From Flavobacterium sp. UBA7665 (GTDB taxonomy: Bacteria; Bacteroidota; Bacteroidia; Flavobacteriales; Flavobacteriaceae), in the NCBI GenBank assembly GCA_002483285.1, contig DLHP01000004.1, positions 1 through 64,000 of the forward strand: 64,000 bases of DNA, given 5' to 3'. The position numbers and the translations under genes were made by a program. Shown here in pieces: positions 28,101 to 36,601 of this stretch. How positions within the stretch are numbered: the first letter of the stretch is position 1; every line of letters starts with the position of its first letter. Below the pieces are notes generated by a model. It was not told the origin of the DNA. It worked only from the letters and a program-made list of their open reading frames with translations, and did not search any database.

Positions 28101-29718
28101 AACGCTCGGTAACTACTTTGCTGCGCCTAACGGGCCACACGGCGGAGAAGGCAACCTGATGCATGCAGGCGATGTGATTACCACAACCAAAACCATCTAC
28201 GTTTACACCGAATCAGGCGAAAGGATCAACTGTACCGATGAGAATAGCTTTACGGTAACCATCAACAAAACACCGGTTGTAGCCGCAGTAGCCAATGTCA
28301 ACGCTTGTGGTTCGTACAGCTTACCGCCCCTTGCCGTAGGAGATTATTATACCGCTGCGGGCGGAAACGGGACACAACTCCACGAAGGAGACGTGATCAC
28401 CAGTAACCAAACCCTTTATGTCTACGACGATACCGATACCGTTCCCAATTGCTACGATGAGAAAAGCTTTACGGTAAACATTTTCAAAGTTGATGTTTTG
28501 CCAGATACGACCATCTGCGAAAGCTACACTTTACCAACTTTAACGGTTGGAAAATATTTCACAGGACCTAACGGAACCGGCTCACAATTGCAAGCCGGAC
28601 AATCGGTCAGCCAGTCACAGACGATTTACATTTATGCTGTGTCGCCTTTCACACCTACCTGCACCGATGAGAGTTCATTTGTAGTGACCATTGTGGATAC
28701 GCCTGTAGCCTTTCCGGTAAGTGCGGCACAACGAACCACCTGCGACGAAGACGGAACCAACGACGGCATCACCGCTTTTGACCTAACTACATTGACGCCT
28801 GCTGTACTGGGCACTCAAACCGGTACCGAGTTCACCGTAGCGTACTACGAAAGCATGGCCAACGCCCAAGCCGGAACCAACGCTGTCACCCAAACTACCG
28901 CTGCCACCGTATTTGTAAAAGTAACCAATACGCTAACAGCGAGCTGTAACGACATCAAAAGCATTGCGCTTATCGTCAATAAATTGCCCGAGCCTACACC
29001 TATCGGAGGCATCGTATGTTACGACAGCAAAAATGAGGTACTGCTCAACCCATTTACGGTACAAAGCGGACTCAGCGCTGCCACACACACCATCCAATGG
29101 TTCAATGACGCCAATGAACTCGTAGGAACCGGCAGCAGCTATGTGGCTGTAAAACCAGGAGACTATACCGTGATGGCCACCAGCTTGGCGACGGGTTGTG
29201 CCTCTGCACCAACTCCGGTAACGGTATTGCCATCAGAGCCTGCGATTGTAAGTTACACCATGAGCGATGATTTCTCAGATAATATGGTACTTACTGTACA
29301 GGCCGAAGGCGTGGGCGGTGATTACGAATACCAACTCGACGGCGGAGAATTCCAGGACAGCCCTACTTTCTACGACGTTTCGTCTGGAACACATGTTGTA
29401 ACGGTAAGGGATAAGAATGGTTGCGGAAGCTCTACTTCACAAGCACTGGTAATCAATTACCCAAAATTCTTTACCCCGAATGGTGACGGATACAACGACA
29501 CCTGGAACATCACAGACCTGCAAACAAAAGACAAAGCCATCATCTACATTTTTGATCGCTACGGAAAATTGCTGCGCGAGGTCAGGCCAAACGGCGACGG
29601 TTGGGACGGAACCTTTAGCGGACAAACCATGCCATCCACAGATTACTGGTTTACCGTAAATTACGAAGATGAAGGCGTAGCCAAAGAATTTAAGGCACAT
29701 TTCGCGATGAAAAGATAA
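25144..29718 (+). CDS. Giant surface protein: choice-of-anchor L domain, nine Cys-bracketed repeats, T9SS type B sorting domain
   Basis: Signal peptide 1-20, then a choice-of-anchor L-type domain (about 40-270) with the signature FASEEYGNFQCQFSDAFAF. Two spacer modules follow. Nine tandem repeats of about 71 residues begin at Cys554 and end near residue 1190. Each starts C-x-SYTLPxL, continues with YYTGPxGTGTxLxxGxxI and TIYVY, and has a second Cys before a final F-V-I strand. Each repeat therefore has two cysteines, suggesting one disulfide per module. The last 85 residues (YPKFFTPNGDGYNDTWNI, FDRYGKLL, HFAMKR) form a type B T9SS sorting domain. Probably an adhesin or matrix protein. 1524 residues; the upstream region has a one-mismatch promoter (TTG 25062, AATCTTTG 25086). 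Confidence 0.9.
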   Translation: MKKILLILALASTLVGYTQAISVNTNTYTVPQLVNAVLINSPCVSAQNVTSRTGTNFGSSNGIGFFQNTNPNFPMQSGVIMSTGNVMNAMGPNTTALSDGSANWPGDTDLQNTLLQAGITMNSVNATVLEFDFTPISPTFSFDFLFASEEYGNFQCQFSDAFAFLLTNTVTGVTTNLAVVPNTNLPISVVTIRDFLYNSSCPSANVEYFGSYNGGSAAATAAVNFNGQTKLMNASAVLTPNTPYHIKLVIADRSDENSDSAIFISSDTFNIGQDVLGQDIASNSPTAPCFGDNYVLNSNLNPTQYTFTWTKNGQPVSGASGPSLTITGPGTYSITYQSGTCVPVTDSVNIGYQSQIMAGTPTDLYRCDLGAANYTYDLSINTPIVKAGLNPATTVSYYDNQADANAGNANTLPTSYVGTPGETIYVRIKNATGNCYVVKNFKLLTSPAPTATQPGNITKCATSQFNNSAFYLPVQTPVILGSQSPTNYNVTYYTTLANANAGSNPVTTHYATNNTTVYARVQSVYDATCYSVTSFVLFISPLPLVDSFDAVVVCQPYPLPAITNGQYFTAPNGAGTQLFAGDLITESKTIYVYNSNEFGCSNSSNFLVTILEPTELGPASGTHCGSFTLPGLPHGKYFTGPNATGTEIAPGTVITTSQTIYVNFVGTAEPVCVINTGFDITIVPGVTVGTFPNVFECASYTLPALSIGKYYTQPNAGGTELAAGTAITSTQQIYVYAVTANDCKSEASFTVFIGMATPADISQCEPYVLPALPIGGYYTGPAGTGTQIPSGTAINLTQTVYIYVPNTQTNCTDDLHFSVSIAQPIVDVFPNVSSCESYTLPALTNGEYFSDGNGTGTHFYPGDIITATRAIFVFKRASASCSNQSVFTITIVPKPAIDSRSDIDVCNSYTLTELADGNYYTGPDGTGVQLPAGTVINTTQRIYIRVVSATAPFCAAENSFNIKIYSIQADAPSNVTACDSYTLPVLTLGNYFAAPNGPHGGEGNLMHAGDVITTTKTIYVYTESGERINCTDENSFTVTINKTPVVAAVANVNACGSYSLPPLAVGDYYTAAGGNGTQLHEGDVITSNQTLYVYDDTDTVPNCYDEKSFTVNIFKVDVLPDTTICESYTLPTLTVGKYFTGPNGTGSQLQAGQSVSQSQTIYIYAVSPFTPTCTDESSFVVTIVDTPVAFPVSAAQRTTCDEDGTNDGITAFDLTTLTPAVLGTQTGTEFTVAYYESMANAQAGTNAVTQTTAATVFVKVTNTLTASCNDIKSIALIVNKLPEPTPIGGIVCYDSKNEVLLNPFTVQSGLSAATHTIQWFNDANELVGTGSSYVAVKPGDYTVMATSLATGCASAPTPVTVLPSEPAIVSYTMSDDFSDNMVLTVQAEGVGGDYEYQLDGGEFQDSPTFYDVSSGTHVVTVRDKNGCGSSTSQALVINYPKFFTPNGDGYNDTWNITDLQTKDKAIIYIFDRYGKLLREVRPNGDGWDGTFSGQTMPSTDYWFTVNYEDEGVAKEFKAHFAMKR

Positions 29719-29843
29719 AAATTGGTTTGGTTGTAACATTATAAGTACGCTTGAGTCTTATAGGTTCATAACAAAGCCAATTGTTGAAGAGATTGAAAAA
29801 TTAATTTAAATAATTGGGTTTTTAAATTGAGTTTTAGTTAGCT

Positions 29844-29876
29844 AAAAAGCCGAGGTTCATCCACCCTCGGCTTTTT
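29844..29876. terminator. Bidirectional terminator after the adhesin gene
   Basis: Perfect 12-bp stem AAAAAGCCGAGG (29844-29855) with CCTCGGCTTTTT (29865-29876) around a 9-nt loop. A-rich and T-rich flanks allow use from both strands. Confidence 0.92.
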
Positions 29877-29970
29877 TAGTTATGCTCATGAAACGAAGCT
29901 GTTTTAGATTTTTTTAAGTGTTAACAGAACTTGTAGAATTTCTGCATTTTGGATTTCGTTTTTTTGTTGA

Positions 29971-30053
29971 AGGGAAACATTTGCCCCTTCCCTGAAGGTA
30001 AAGTACAATTTTTTCACATACCGCATGTATAGGAAAACTGCACTTATTGTTAA
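29971..30053. repeat. Three-copy structured intergenic element, copy B
   Basis: Core GCCCCTTCCCTGAAGG at 29983-29998. AGGGAA (29971-29976) pairs with TTCCCT (29988-29993), or CCTTC pairs with GAAGG. The third stem is TTTTTC (30010-30015) with GGAAAA (30032-30037). It lies 94 nt past the terminator and 29 nt from the fabH stop. A minus-strand 68-codon frame crosses it, but the frame is not kept in the other two copies. Confidence 0.7.
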
Positions 30054-30082
30054 GACAGCGTACCGCATGGGATTGCTTTGTT

Positions 30083-31093
30083 TTACCAACGGATAATGGC
30101 GCTCGCCCAAGTAAATCCACTACCAAAAGCAGCCAAAACCACCAAATCACCTTTCTTGATTTTACCCAATTCCCAAGCTTCGGTAAGCGCAATCGGAATT
30201 GATGCAGCCGTAGTATTGCCAAACTTCTGTATGTTGTTGAAAACCTGCTCGTCACTAAGGCCAAATTTCTTTTGGATAAATTGCGAGATCCGCAAATTCG
30301 CCTGATGCGGAATCAACATATCGATGTCGCTCACCTGCAAGTTATTCGCCTCCAAACCTTCGTGGATCACTTCGCTAAAACGCTGTACAGCATTCTTAAA
30401 CACAAACTGCCCGTTCATGTGCGGAAAATAACTGACATCTTCGGGGTCATTTTCGGCCAGAATATCGGTTACCCAACGGCCGCCCATTCCCGGAGCCAAT
30501 ACCGCCAGTTCCTTGGCATGTTCGCCTTCTGAATGCAGGTGTGTGGAGAGTACGCCAACTCCTTCTTCCTCCGACCGGCTAATCACGGCTGCTCCTGCTC
30601 CGTCTCCAAAAATTACCGAAACGCCACGGCCACGATCGGTCATATCCAATCCTATGGATTGCAACTCGGCACCTACAATCAATATGTTCTTGTACATCCC
30701 GGTTTTGATGTACTGGTCAGCAATCGACAAGGCATACACAAAACCCGAACATTGGTTGCGGATATCGAGCGCCCCAATAGTTGGCAAGCCCAATTCCTTT
30801 TGCAAAGCCACGCCAGGTCCTGGGAAATAATAATCGGGCGAAATCGTGGCAAATACAATGAAATCAATATCGTCTTTGGCAATGCCCGAGCGTTCAATAG
30901 CAATCTTAGCCGCCGCGATACCCATAGTCGTTGTGGTTTCGCCACTGCCTTTTACAATATGGCGTCGTTCCTGGATTCCGGTACGTTCCTGAATCCAGGC
31001 GTCGTTGGTATCCATAATTTTCGATAGATCGTCGTTGGTGACTACGTTTTCGGGCACATAAAAACCAAGTCCCGATATCTTTGAATGATACAT
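30083..31093 (-). CDS. Beta-ketoacyl-ACP synthase III (FabH) family protein
   Basis: Condensing enzyme of the thiolase fold, joining an acyl-CoA starter to malonyl-ACP. The catalytic triad is visible: Cys115 in RNQCSGFVYAL, His in IPHQANLRI and Asn in KFGNTTAASIP. FGDGAGAAVI and the C-terminal GSGFTWASAIIRW also fit. 336 residues. It stands alone, not next to rpmF, plsX or accBC. It may therefore be a second FabH serving a special starter unit rather than the main housekeeping copy; that is inference. Three nearby genes are separately terminated. Confidence 0.9.
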   Translation of the reverse strand: MYHSKISGLGFYVPENVVTNDDLSKIMDTNDAWIQERTGIQERRHIVKGSGETTTTMGIAAAKIAIERSGIAKDDIDFIVFATISPDYYFPGPGVALQKELGLPTIGALDIRNQCSGFVYALSIADQYIKTGMYKNILIVGAELQSIGLDMTDRGRGVSVIFGDGAGAAVISRSEEEGVGVLSTHLHSEGEHAKELAVLAPGMGGRWVTDILAENDPEDVSYFPHMNGQFVFKNAVQRFSEVIHEGLEANNLQVSDIDMLIPHQANLRISQFIQKKFGLSDEQVFNNIQKFGNTTAASIPIALTEAWELGKIKKGDLVVLAAFGSGFTWASAIIRW

Positions 31094-31189
31094 CTTTTTG
31101 AGGGTTTCGTTAAAAAAGGCCAGCGAATTTACGCAAACCGCAATTTCATCAATACAAGTTTACCACAATTTTAGAAACTGACAATAAAC

Positions 31190-31225
31190 AAAGAATCAGC
31201 CTCGGTGTCCCGAGACTGATTCTTT
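31190..31225. terminator. Terminator after the BNR-like gene
   Basis: AAAGAATCAG-C-CTCGG (31190-31205), loop TGTC, CCGAG-A-CTGATTCTTT (31210-31225) with one internal mismatch. It lies downstream of the minus-strand gene ending at 31245. Confidence 0.88.
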
Positions 31226-31244
31226 TGGCAATTCTAAATTGGCT

Positions 31245-32516
31245 TTACTTGACGAATTTAATCGCCTGTTTTCCCGTAGCCGTGTGGATGCTCACAAAAT
31301 AAACACCGCTCGCATACGGAAAATCGAAATGGTAATATTTGGTTCCGGCTGTTTGAATGGCGTCGCGTTGCAATTCCTTAATGAGTCGGCCAGCCGCATC
31401 AAACAACTCCAGACGCATGTGGTCGCTTTCTGGGAATTCAATTTTGATGCTGAGCTTGTCGGTTACCGGATTGGGCTCGATTGACGCTTTTAAAGGTGTG
31501 CGCGCATTTCCCTTCGGCGCGGTTGTTGCCAAAGGCTGGTCGCTGAATTTGTAGACTGAAGCACCGGCAGCCACACCAAAATGGTCATTGAACATTTGGA
31601 TCCGATTGAGGTTGTTGCCGACTCCGGTATCAATCCAGGTTTGCCCGCCGTCGGTGGTTTCCATAAATCCGGTGGTGTGTCCGCCCACCCAACCATGCGT
31701 CTCACTGATGAAACCCACACCTTGAATGATGCTTTCGGGCGCGTCGTTGGTGATCCAGGTCGCGCCGTTGTCAAGCGAACGGATGAGTTTGCCCATTTGG
31801 TTGGTGATACCTTCGACAGCGCCGATAATCGCGTCGGGATTCGAAAACAAAACTTGCAATTTCCAGACGTATTCACCCGGAACATTCGAGTGGTAGATCG
31901 CGTTCCAGCTTACACCGCCATCGGTAGTCTTGAGAATCACACCGCCTTGGTTGTCGTTTCCGGCTACGTAACCGGTATTCTCATCGACAAACAAAACCTC
32001 GACGAGTGCATTGGCATAAGCACTCATATTGATGTATTGCCAGGTCGCGCCGCTGTCTGTAGATTTTACGACATAAGCAGGCGTGTAATAAGCGCCCGCT
32101 CCATAAACCGTAGCGCTGCCGACGCAATCAATCCCGCAGATTGAATGTTCGTTAGTGCCAAAATCGTTGATAAAATTCCAGGTCGCGCCGCCATCGGTAG
32201 TGCGCAAGAAATCGTTGCTCAAAGTCCCCACGAAACCCACGTTTTCGTTTAGGAATTCGACGCTGCGGAAATAACGGTTTCCGGGCAATTGTTCAGAATA
32301 TTCGCTGAGTTGCGACACCCAGGTTTCACCGCCGTCGGTGGTTTTGTATATCGTCGCATAAGCGCCGTTGGCTGCCCAACCCAGATTCTCATCCAGGAAA
32401 AAGATATCGTCAAAGCGTTGGTTGTTTTCATTGATCGGAAGGTTCATTTGCCGCCATTGCAATTGTGCCGAAGCGGACAGTGACCAGAGCAAAACAAGGA
32501 GGTAGTATTTTTTCAT
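31245..32516 (-). CDS. Secreted beta-propeller-like protein (BNR/YCF48 repeats) with T9SS type A sorting domain
   Basis: Signal peptide 1-17 (ending SASA), then repeated propeller blades. The Asp-box-like motif KTTDGGETW, RTTDGGATW, KSTDSGATW, KTTDGGVSW, RSLDNGATW, METTDGGQTW recurs about every 45 residues, with GWAANG/GYVAGN-type strands between. The C-terminal 75 residues (IEPNPVTDKLSIKIE, RLIKELQRD, YFVSIHTATGKQAIKFVK) are a type A T9SS domain. The Asp boxes alone do not show sialidase activity; catalytic sialidase residues are not apparent, so a binding role is as likely. 423 residues. Confidence 0.88.
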   Translation of the reverse strand: MKKYYLLVLLWSLSASAQLQWRQMNLPINENNQRFDDIFFLDENLGWAANGAYATIYKTTDGGETWVSQLSEYSEQLPGNRYFRSVEFLNENVGFVGTLSNDFLRTTDGGATWNFINDFGTNEHSICGIDCVGSATVYGAGAYYTPAYVVKSTDSGATWQYINMSAYANALVEVLFVDENTGYVAGNDNQGGVILKTTDGGVSWNAIYHSNVPGEYVWKLQVLFSNPDAIIGAVEGITNQMGKLIRSLDNGATWITNDAPESIIQGVGFISETHGWVGGHTTGFMETTDGGQTWIDTGVGNNLNRIQMFNDHFGVAAGASVYKFSDQPLATTAPKGNARTPLKASIEPNPVTDKLSIKIEFPESDHMRLELFDAAGRLIKELQRDAIQTAGTKYYHFDFPYASGVYFVSIHTATGKQAIKFVK

Positions 32517-32576
32517 AAAACTTGGTTTTAACGGTGCTAATGTATAAAAAGTATTGTAGTGACGGCTTTAGATTGG

Positions 32577-33527
32577 CTAAATATTTGGCGTGTATTGGAG
32601 GTAAATCAAAGCATTTTTGGGCAGGTCTGTTTGGTGGTTGAAATAAAGCAATCCGTGTTCATATACGGCTTCGATAAGGTAATGGTTTGCGCGGAAATAG
32701 GAATGCTTCACCGTAACCTTGAGCGCCGACTTGCCTGTAATTTGGAGTTGGAACGGGTACACCAAACTTTTTTTTTCATCGGATGGACTACCCAACAATT
32801 GCGAAGGAATTTCATTCACATCCCCAAAAAGCGACCCGACATACTTATTTTTTGGGTTTGAAAAAACGGCGTCGGGATGGCCTTTCTGGACGATTTTACC
32901 GTCTTTCATCACGAGCACCTCATCGGCAAACGACAACACATCGTTGCTGTCGTGCGTGGCAAACACACAGGTTATGGATTGCTCTGACAAGTAAGCGAAC
33001 AATTTTCGGCTGAGGCTGTTGCGCCTAAAATGATCGATGTGGCTGAAGGGTTCATCGAGCAATATCAATTCTGGTTCTAACGCCAAGACCCGCGCTATCG
33101 CCACGCGTTGCATCTGTCCGCCCGAAAGGAACTGCGCCTTGACGTTGGCAAAGGATTCCATCTCGACCATTTCTAGCAATTCGGTAATCCTGGCGTGCTT
33201 TTTTTGCGGGTTGGTATTCGATAGAAACTGGCCCACATTCTCGGCAACGGTGATGTAAGGCATCAGGTCGAAATCCTGGGCGAGGTATTTTACAAAATCC
33301 TCCCCGGGAATGAGCTTGAATTTGGGCCCGCGGATGACCTGGTTGTCATAGCTGATTTCACCTTGATCCAAATCGTAAATCCCATAAATAAGTTTGATTA
33401 GCGTGCTTTTCCCGCAACCGCTTTCACCGATGATGGCCAGCGTTTTGCCTTTTCCAATTGAAAACGACAGCCGCTGTAAAGTTGGTTTGTCGGCGTACGA
33501 GAATGATATGTTTTTGATGTTAAGCAT
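32577..33527 (-). CDS. ABC transporter ATP-binding protein (orphan)
   Basis: Walker A GESGCGKSTLIKL near residue 36, Q-loop YLAQDFDLMPYITVAENVG, signature LSGGQMQRVAIARVL, Walker B LILLDEPFSHID and H-loop ATHDS. After residue 240 a C-terminal domain (QLQITGKSALKVTVKHSYF to LPKNALIYLQY) resembles the TOBE-like regulatory domain of PotA/FbpC-type importers. No permease or binding protein is adjacent, so the partner must be elsewhere. 316 residues. The signature order fits an importer for iron, polyamine or a similar solute; this is unproven. Confidence 0.88.
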   Translation of the reverse strand: MLNIKNISFSYADKPTLQRLSFSIGKGKTLAIIGESGCGKSTLIKLIYGIYDLDQGEISYDNQVIRGPKFKLIPGEDFVKYLAQDFDLMPYITVAENVGQFLSNTNPQKKHARITELLEMVEMESFANVKAQFLSGGQMQRVAIARVLALEPELILLDEPFSHIDHFRRNSLSRKLFAYLSEQSITCVFATHDSNDVLSFADEVLVMKDGKIVQKGHPDAVFSNPKNKYVGSLFGDVNEIPSQLLGSPSDEKKSLVYPFQLQITGKSALKVTVKHSYFRANHYLIEAVYEHGLLYFNHQTDLPKNALIYLQYTPNI

Positions 33528-33693
33528 GGGTAGGATTTCCGTGCAAAATTGGCCAATTAAAAGCTAACCGCAAAAAAAATCAACACTATAACGTTTGCGT
33601 GAACTATTTAAATTGCTGATTCATAATTTTTTATATCCTTTGCATTGAATTTGGCCTGTTTAAGGGTTAATTTTGCAACATCAAGATACCACT

Positions 33694-35193
33694 ATGAAGT
33701 TCAAACAATATCTGTCGATTGCCTTTTTGCTTTGCACTTTTTTTGCCGAAGCACAAGTGGGCGTTGGCACGACGAGTCCCAACGCCACCCTCGATGTACG
33801 CTCGTCCAATCAAGCCACACCGTCTAGTACCGATGGGATACTGATTCCAAAAGTAGACGCTTTCCCTGCAATCAACCCTACCGCTTTACAGCAAAGCATG
33901 CTCGTGTTCCTGACGACCGCGTCGGGTGCCAACCAACCCGGATTTTACTATTGGAACTTCCCCACCCTTTCCTGGATTGCCGTCGGAAGTACACTCACTA
34001 ACGACTGGAGTTTAACTGGCAACAACGCCACGACACCCGGAACCAACTTCCTCGGAACCATCGACGATAAGGACATTATGTTCAAAAGAAAAAATATCAA
34101 AGCCGGTTTCCTCGGTGATCCTACTTATAACGGTAGCTTTCAGTATAACAACGCCAATACTTCATTCGGCGCCAATTCGTTGCTGAGTCCGATAATTACA
34201 ACGGGCGCGGCACAAGAAGGCGTGCGCAACTCGGCTTTTGGCAGCAACATCATGCCGGGCCTTACGATTGGGCGCAGGAATGTGGCCGTAGGAGATTCTG
34301 CTATGTTTTCTGCTACTTCGGGTTCTGAGAATACGGCTGTGGGTGTGGGCGCTTTGTACACCAATGCCATCGGTGCGGCCAATGTGGCAATCGGACGGAA
34401 TGCCCTAACCTCCGCAACGGCGGGAAACAATACCGCAGTGGGCTTTGCAGCCTTGCGACAAAATGCTTCAGGTACCAACAACACCGCGTTGGGCAACCAG
34501 GCGGGTTACACCAATACCGGAAGCAGCAATGTCTTTATCGGGAATGACGCCGGTTACCATGAAACTGGAAGCAACAAGCTTTACATCAATAACTCTAATG
34601 CAAACGCGGTAAATGCTTTGGTGTATGGCGAATTCGACAACAAGATCCTGCGCGCCAACGGACAAATACAAGTCAACGATCCGGCCACGACTGGCTATAA
34701 ATTCCCAACGGCGCGAGGCACCAACAAACAAATCCTAGAGACCGACGCCACCGGAACGCTTTCGTGGGTAAACGGCAGCAATAGTTTTTCGCTTGCGCGG
34801 ATGACACTCAGTGCTTCACAAACACTCGGTACGGGAGGTTGGCAAAAAGTCAATTTCAATACGGTACTCTACGACGCCAATTCCGAGTTCAATACCGGCA
34901 CGAGCCAATTCGTGGCTGCAAAAGCCGGATACTACCGCATCAATGCCGGTATGCACACCAACAACCAGGGCAACACCCAATTTTACTCGATTGGGATTTA
35001 TGTCAATGGCACTTTGTATCAGGAACAGACCGGAAACCACAACGGCAGCGGTCCGGTTTCAAGATACGCCGACTGTGTGGTCAATCTTGCAGTAGGTGGT
35101 TATGTCGAGATTTACGTGCAGAATTATATAGGTGGCGTAGATGTAGACAGCTTTCCGACTAAAACCTACTTTGAGGTCCAGCAGATCAGATAA
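33694..35193 (+). CDS. Secreted fibre-like protein with VGVGT head, YadA-like repeats and C1q-like C-terminus
   Basis: A signal peptide ending FAEAQ is followed by VGVGTTSPNATLDVRSS, the start of many Bacteroidota cell-wall/tail-fibre-like proteins. Residues about 190-300 contain repeats of about 22 residues of the form NTAVGxGALxxN / NVAIGRNAL / NTALGNQAGYxNTG / NVFIGNDAGY, as in trimeric autotransporter heads. The last 135 residues (LSASQTLGTGGWQKVNFNT, AGYYRINAGMH, GGYVEIYVQN, YFEVQQIR) look like a C1q/TNF-like trimerising jelly roll. A trimeric surface fibre is inferred. No T9SS domain is recognised. ATG 33694 gives 499 residues. Confidence 0.82.
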   Translation: MKFKQYLSIAFLLCTFFAEAQVGVGTTSPNATLDVRSSNQATPSSTDGILIPKVDAFPAINPTALQQSMLVFLTTASGANQPGFYYWNFPTLSWIAVGSTLTNDWSLTGNNATTPGTNFLGTIDDKDIMFKRKNIKAGFLGDPTYNGSFQYNNANTSFGANSLLSPIITTGAAQEGVRNSAFGSNIMPGLTIGRRNVAVGDSAMFSATSGSENTAVGVGALYTNAIGAANVAIGRNALTSATAGNNTAVGFAALRQNASGTNNTALGNQAGYTNTGSSNVFIGNDAGYHETGSNKLYINNSNANAVNALVYGEFDNKILRANGQIQVNDPATTGYKFPTARGTNKQILETDATGTLSWVNGSNSFSLARMTLSASQTLGTGGWQKVNFNTVLYDANSEFNTGTSQFVAAKAGYYRINAGMHTNNQGNTQFYSIGIYVNGTLYQEQTGNHNGSGPVSRYADCVVNLAVGGYVEIYVQNYIGGVDVDSFPTKTYFEVQQIR

Positions 35194-35196
35194 ATA

Positions 35197-35224
35197 AAAA
35201 GCCCCTTCTTTCAAAGGGGCTTTT
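35197..35224. terminator. Bidirectional terminator between fibre and OmpA genes
   Basis: AAAAGCCCCTT (35197-35207) pairs with AAGGGGCTTTT (35214-35224) around a 6-nt loop; it serves both convergent genes. Confidence 0.92.
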
Positions 35225-35241
35225 CATTTTATAATAACGGT

Positions 35242-35931
35242 TTATTTTCCGTTTTGGGCATCCTGCACCATTTTGTCATTGGCTGTGATGGCAAACTCCA
35301 CACGACGGTTTTGGCTTCGGCCATCGACGGTTTCATTGCTTGCAATCGGGTCGGCGATTCCGAGTCCTGTGGTTGTGAATCTCGACGCGTTCAATCCTTT
35401 TCCAGAAAGGTAGCTTTTTACAGAAGCAGCTCTTTCACCAGACAATTTGAGGTTGTATTCTGGTGTTCCGGTACTGTCTGTATAACCGTAAATCACAATA
35501 TTAGTATCGGGATATTCATTGAACACTTTGACCAATTTATCGAGGTTGGCTTTAGCCTCGGCTGTCAATGACGATTTGTTGGTATTGAAACGCACCGCAT
35601 TTTCGCCGAGTACCAATTTGATTCCTTCGCCTACACGTACTACATCGGCACCCGGAAGCGCCTGGTCTATTTCACGCGCTTGCTTGTCCATTTTGTTACC
35701 GATGACACCACCGGCAACACCGCCTACTACGCCGCCGAGAACGGCACCAAGGGCTGTATTTCCGCCTTTCCCGAGGTTGTTCCCGAGGATTCCGCCGATG
35801 ACCGCACCGCCTACTGTTCCGATGGCCGCGCCCCTTTGGGTGTTGTTGGTGTTCTTGGCAGCCTCACAACCGGTCAAGACCGATCCGATTACTACAACTA
35901 TTGCTAACGCTAAGATTGAAACTTTTTTCAT
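35242..35931 (-). CDS. OmpA-family lipoprotein with glycine-zipper domain
   Basis: Lipobox VLTGC (Cys at about residue 22). A glycine-zipper stretch follows (about 35-85, GTVGGAVIGGILGNNLGKGG ... GGVAGGVIGNKMD). The OmpA-like peptidoglycan-binding domain covers about 105-220, with FNTNKSSLTAEAKANLDKL, GYTDSTGTPEYNLKLSGERA, GLNASRFTTTGLG and the DGRSQNRRVEF motif that binds diaminopimelate. It anchors the outer membrane to the wall. 229 residues. It lies 12 bp after the lipocalin-like lipoprotein gene and is probably cotranscribed. Confidence 0.95.
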   Translation of the reverse strand: MKKVSILALAIVVVIGSVLTGCEAAKNTNNTQRGAAIGTVGGAVIGGILGNNLGKGGNTALGAVLGGVVGGVAGGVIGNKMDKQAREIDQALPGADVVRVGEGIKLVLGENAVRFNTNKSSLTAEAKANLDKLVKVFNEYPDTNIVIYGYTDSTGTPEYNLKLSGERAASVKSYLSGKGLNASRFTTTGLGIADPIASNETVDGRSQNRRVEFAITANDKMVQDAQNGK

Positions 35932-35943
35932 GATGGTATTTTG

Positions 35944-36420
35944 TTAGTTCGTTTTTTGAAATTGGTACACCACATTGGTGATTTTTCCGCCCACATCGAT
36001 CTTGTCAACGAGTTGGAAACTTTGTTCGCTTTGGTTGGCTACTGCCAAAACATAACCGTCGCGCACTTTTTTGGCTTTGATACCCGCATCGAGGATTTTG
36101 AGTACAAACTGTCCTTCTTTGTTTACAAACCACCTGATTGGGGAACTAAATGACGTACAACCCGATTTGGTCAAAGCCATTTCGCCTTTGTCATTATTGG
36201 AGATAAATTTCCAGGTGCTTCCTTCAAAACATTTTGAATCGGCAATTTCGAAAGAGTTGACTTTAATGTATTCTGAACCGGGATAACTCACAGATGTGAT
36301 GACCCATTCTCCTTTGATCGCCACCTGTGATTTGCGATCCACTTTGGTATTGGTGGCCGAAGTCGATTTACAGGCTGACAACAGTACTGCAAAGACTACC
36401 AATGCGATTAATTTTTTCAT
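35944..36420 (-). CDS. Lipocalin-like lipoprotein
   Basis: Lipobox LLSAC (Cys at residue 17). The mature part begins IKGEWVITSVSYPGSE and has two further cysteines (SKCFEGSTWKF, KSGCTSF) that could form a disulfide. The GEW...STW pattern is typical of bacterial lipocalin-like lipoproteins. The ligand is unknown. 158 residues. First gene of a two-gene unit with the OmpA lipoprotein. A -7 box, TATCTTTG, lies at 36460-36453. Confidence 0.85.
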   Translation of the reverse strand: MKKLIALVVFAVLLSACKSTSATNTKVDRKSQVAIKGEWVITSVSYPGSEYIKVNSFEIADSKCFEGSTWKFISNNDKGEMALTKSGCTSFSSPIRWFVNKEGQFVLKILDAGIKAKKVRDGYVLAVANQSEQSFQLVDKIDVGGKITNVVYQFQKTN

Positions 36421-36452
36421 GCTTTTGTTAGTTTTTATGGATTCTTATCTGG

Positions 36453-36460
36453 CAAAGATA
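36453..36460 (-). promoter_or_regulatory. Candidate -7 element for the lipocalin-OmpA unit
   Basis: TATCTTTG on the minus strand, 32 bp before the ATG. No clear -33 TTG. Confidence 0.4.
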
Positions 36461-36601
36461 CCGCCTCAACTCTTAATTTTGTTCTAAAATTTAAGAAAAT
36501 CTTATTAAGATTGTGGGTCGCGACAATTTGTCACTTTTTTGCAATTGGTACCCATTTTGAAAGGCGGGCTGTTACGAATTTAACTAAAAAATCTTCAAAC
36601 T

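Larger units (their letters stand above)
29719..30082. other. 364-bp convergent intergenic region
   Basis: Lies between the adhesin and fabH stops. It holds a bidirectional terminator (29844-29876) and copy B of the three-copy element (29971-30053). The remaining sequence is AT-rich and I see no gene in it. Confidence 0.7.

Noticed and set aside
29904..30110. 68-codon minus-strand frame across element copy B
   Set aside because: The frame is broken by stops in copies A and C, so it is probably not the reason for the element's conservation.
31245..32516. Sialidase call for the BNR-repeat protein
   Set aside because: Asp boxes occur in many non-enzymatic propellers, and the arginine triad and catalytic residues of sialidases are not apparent.
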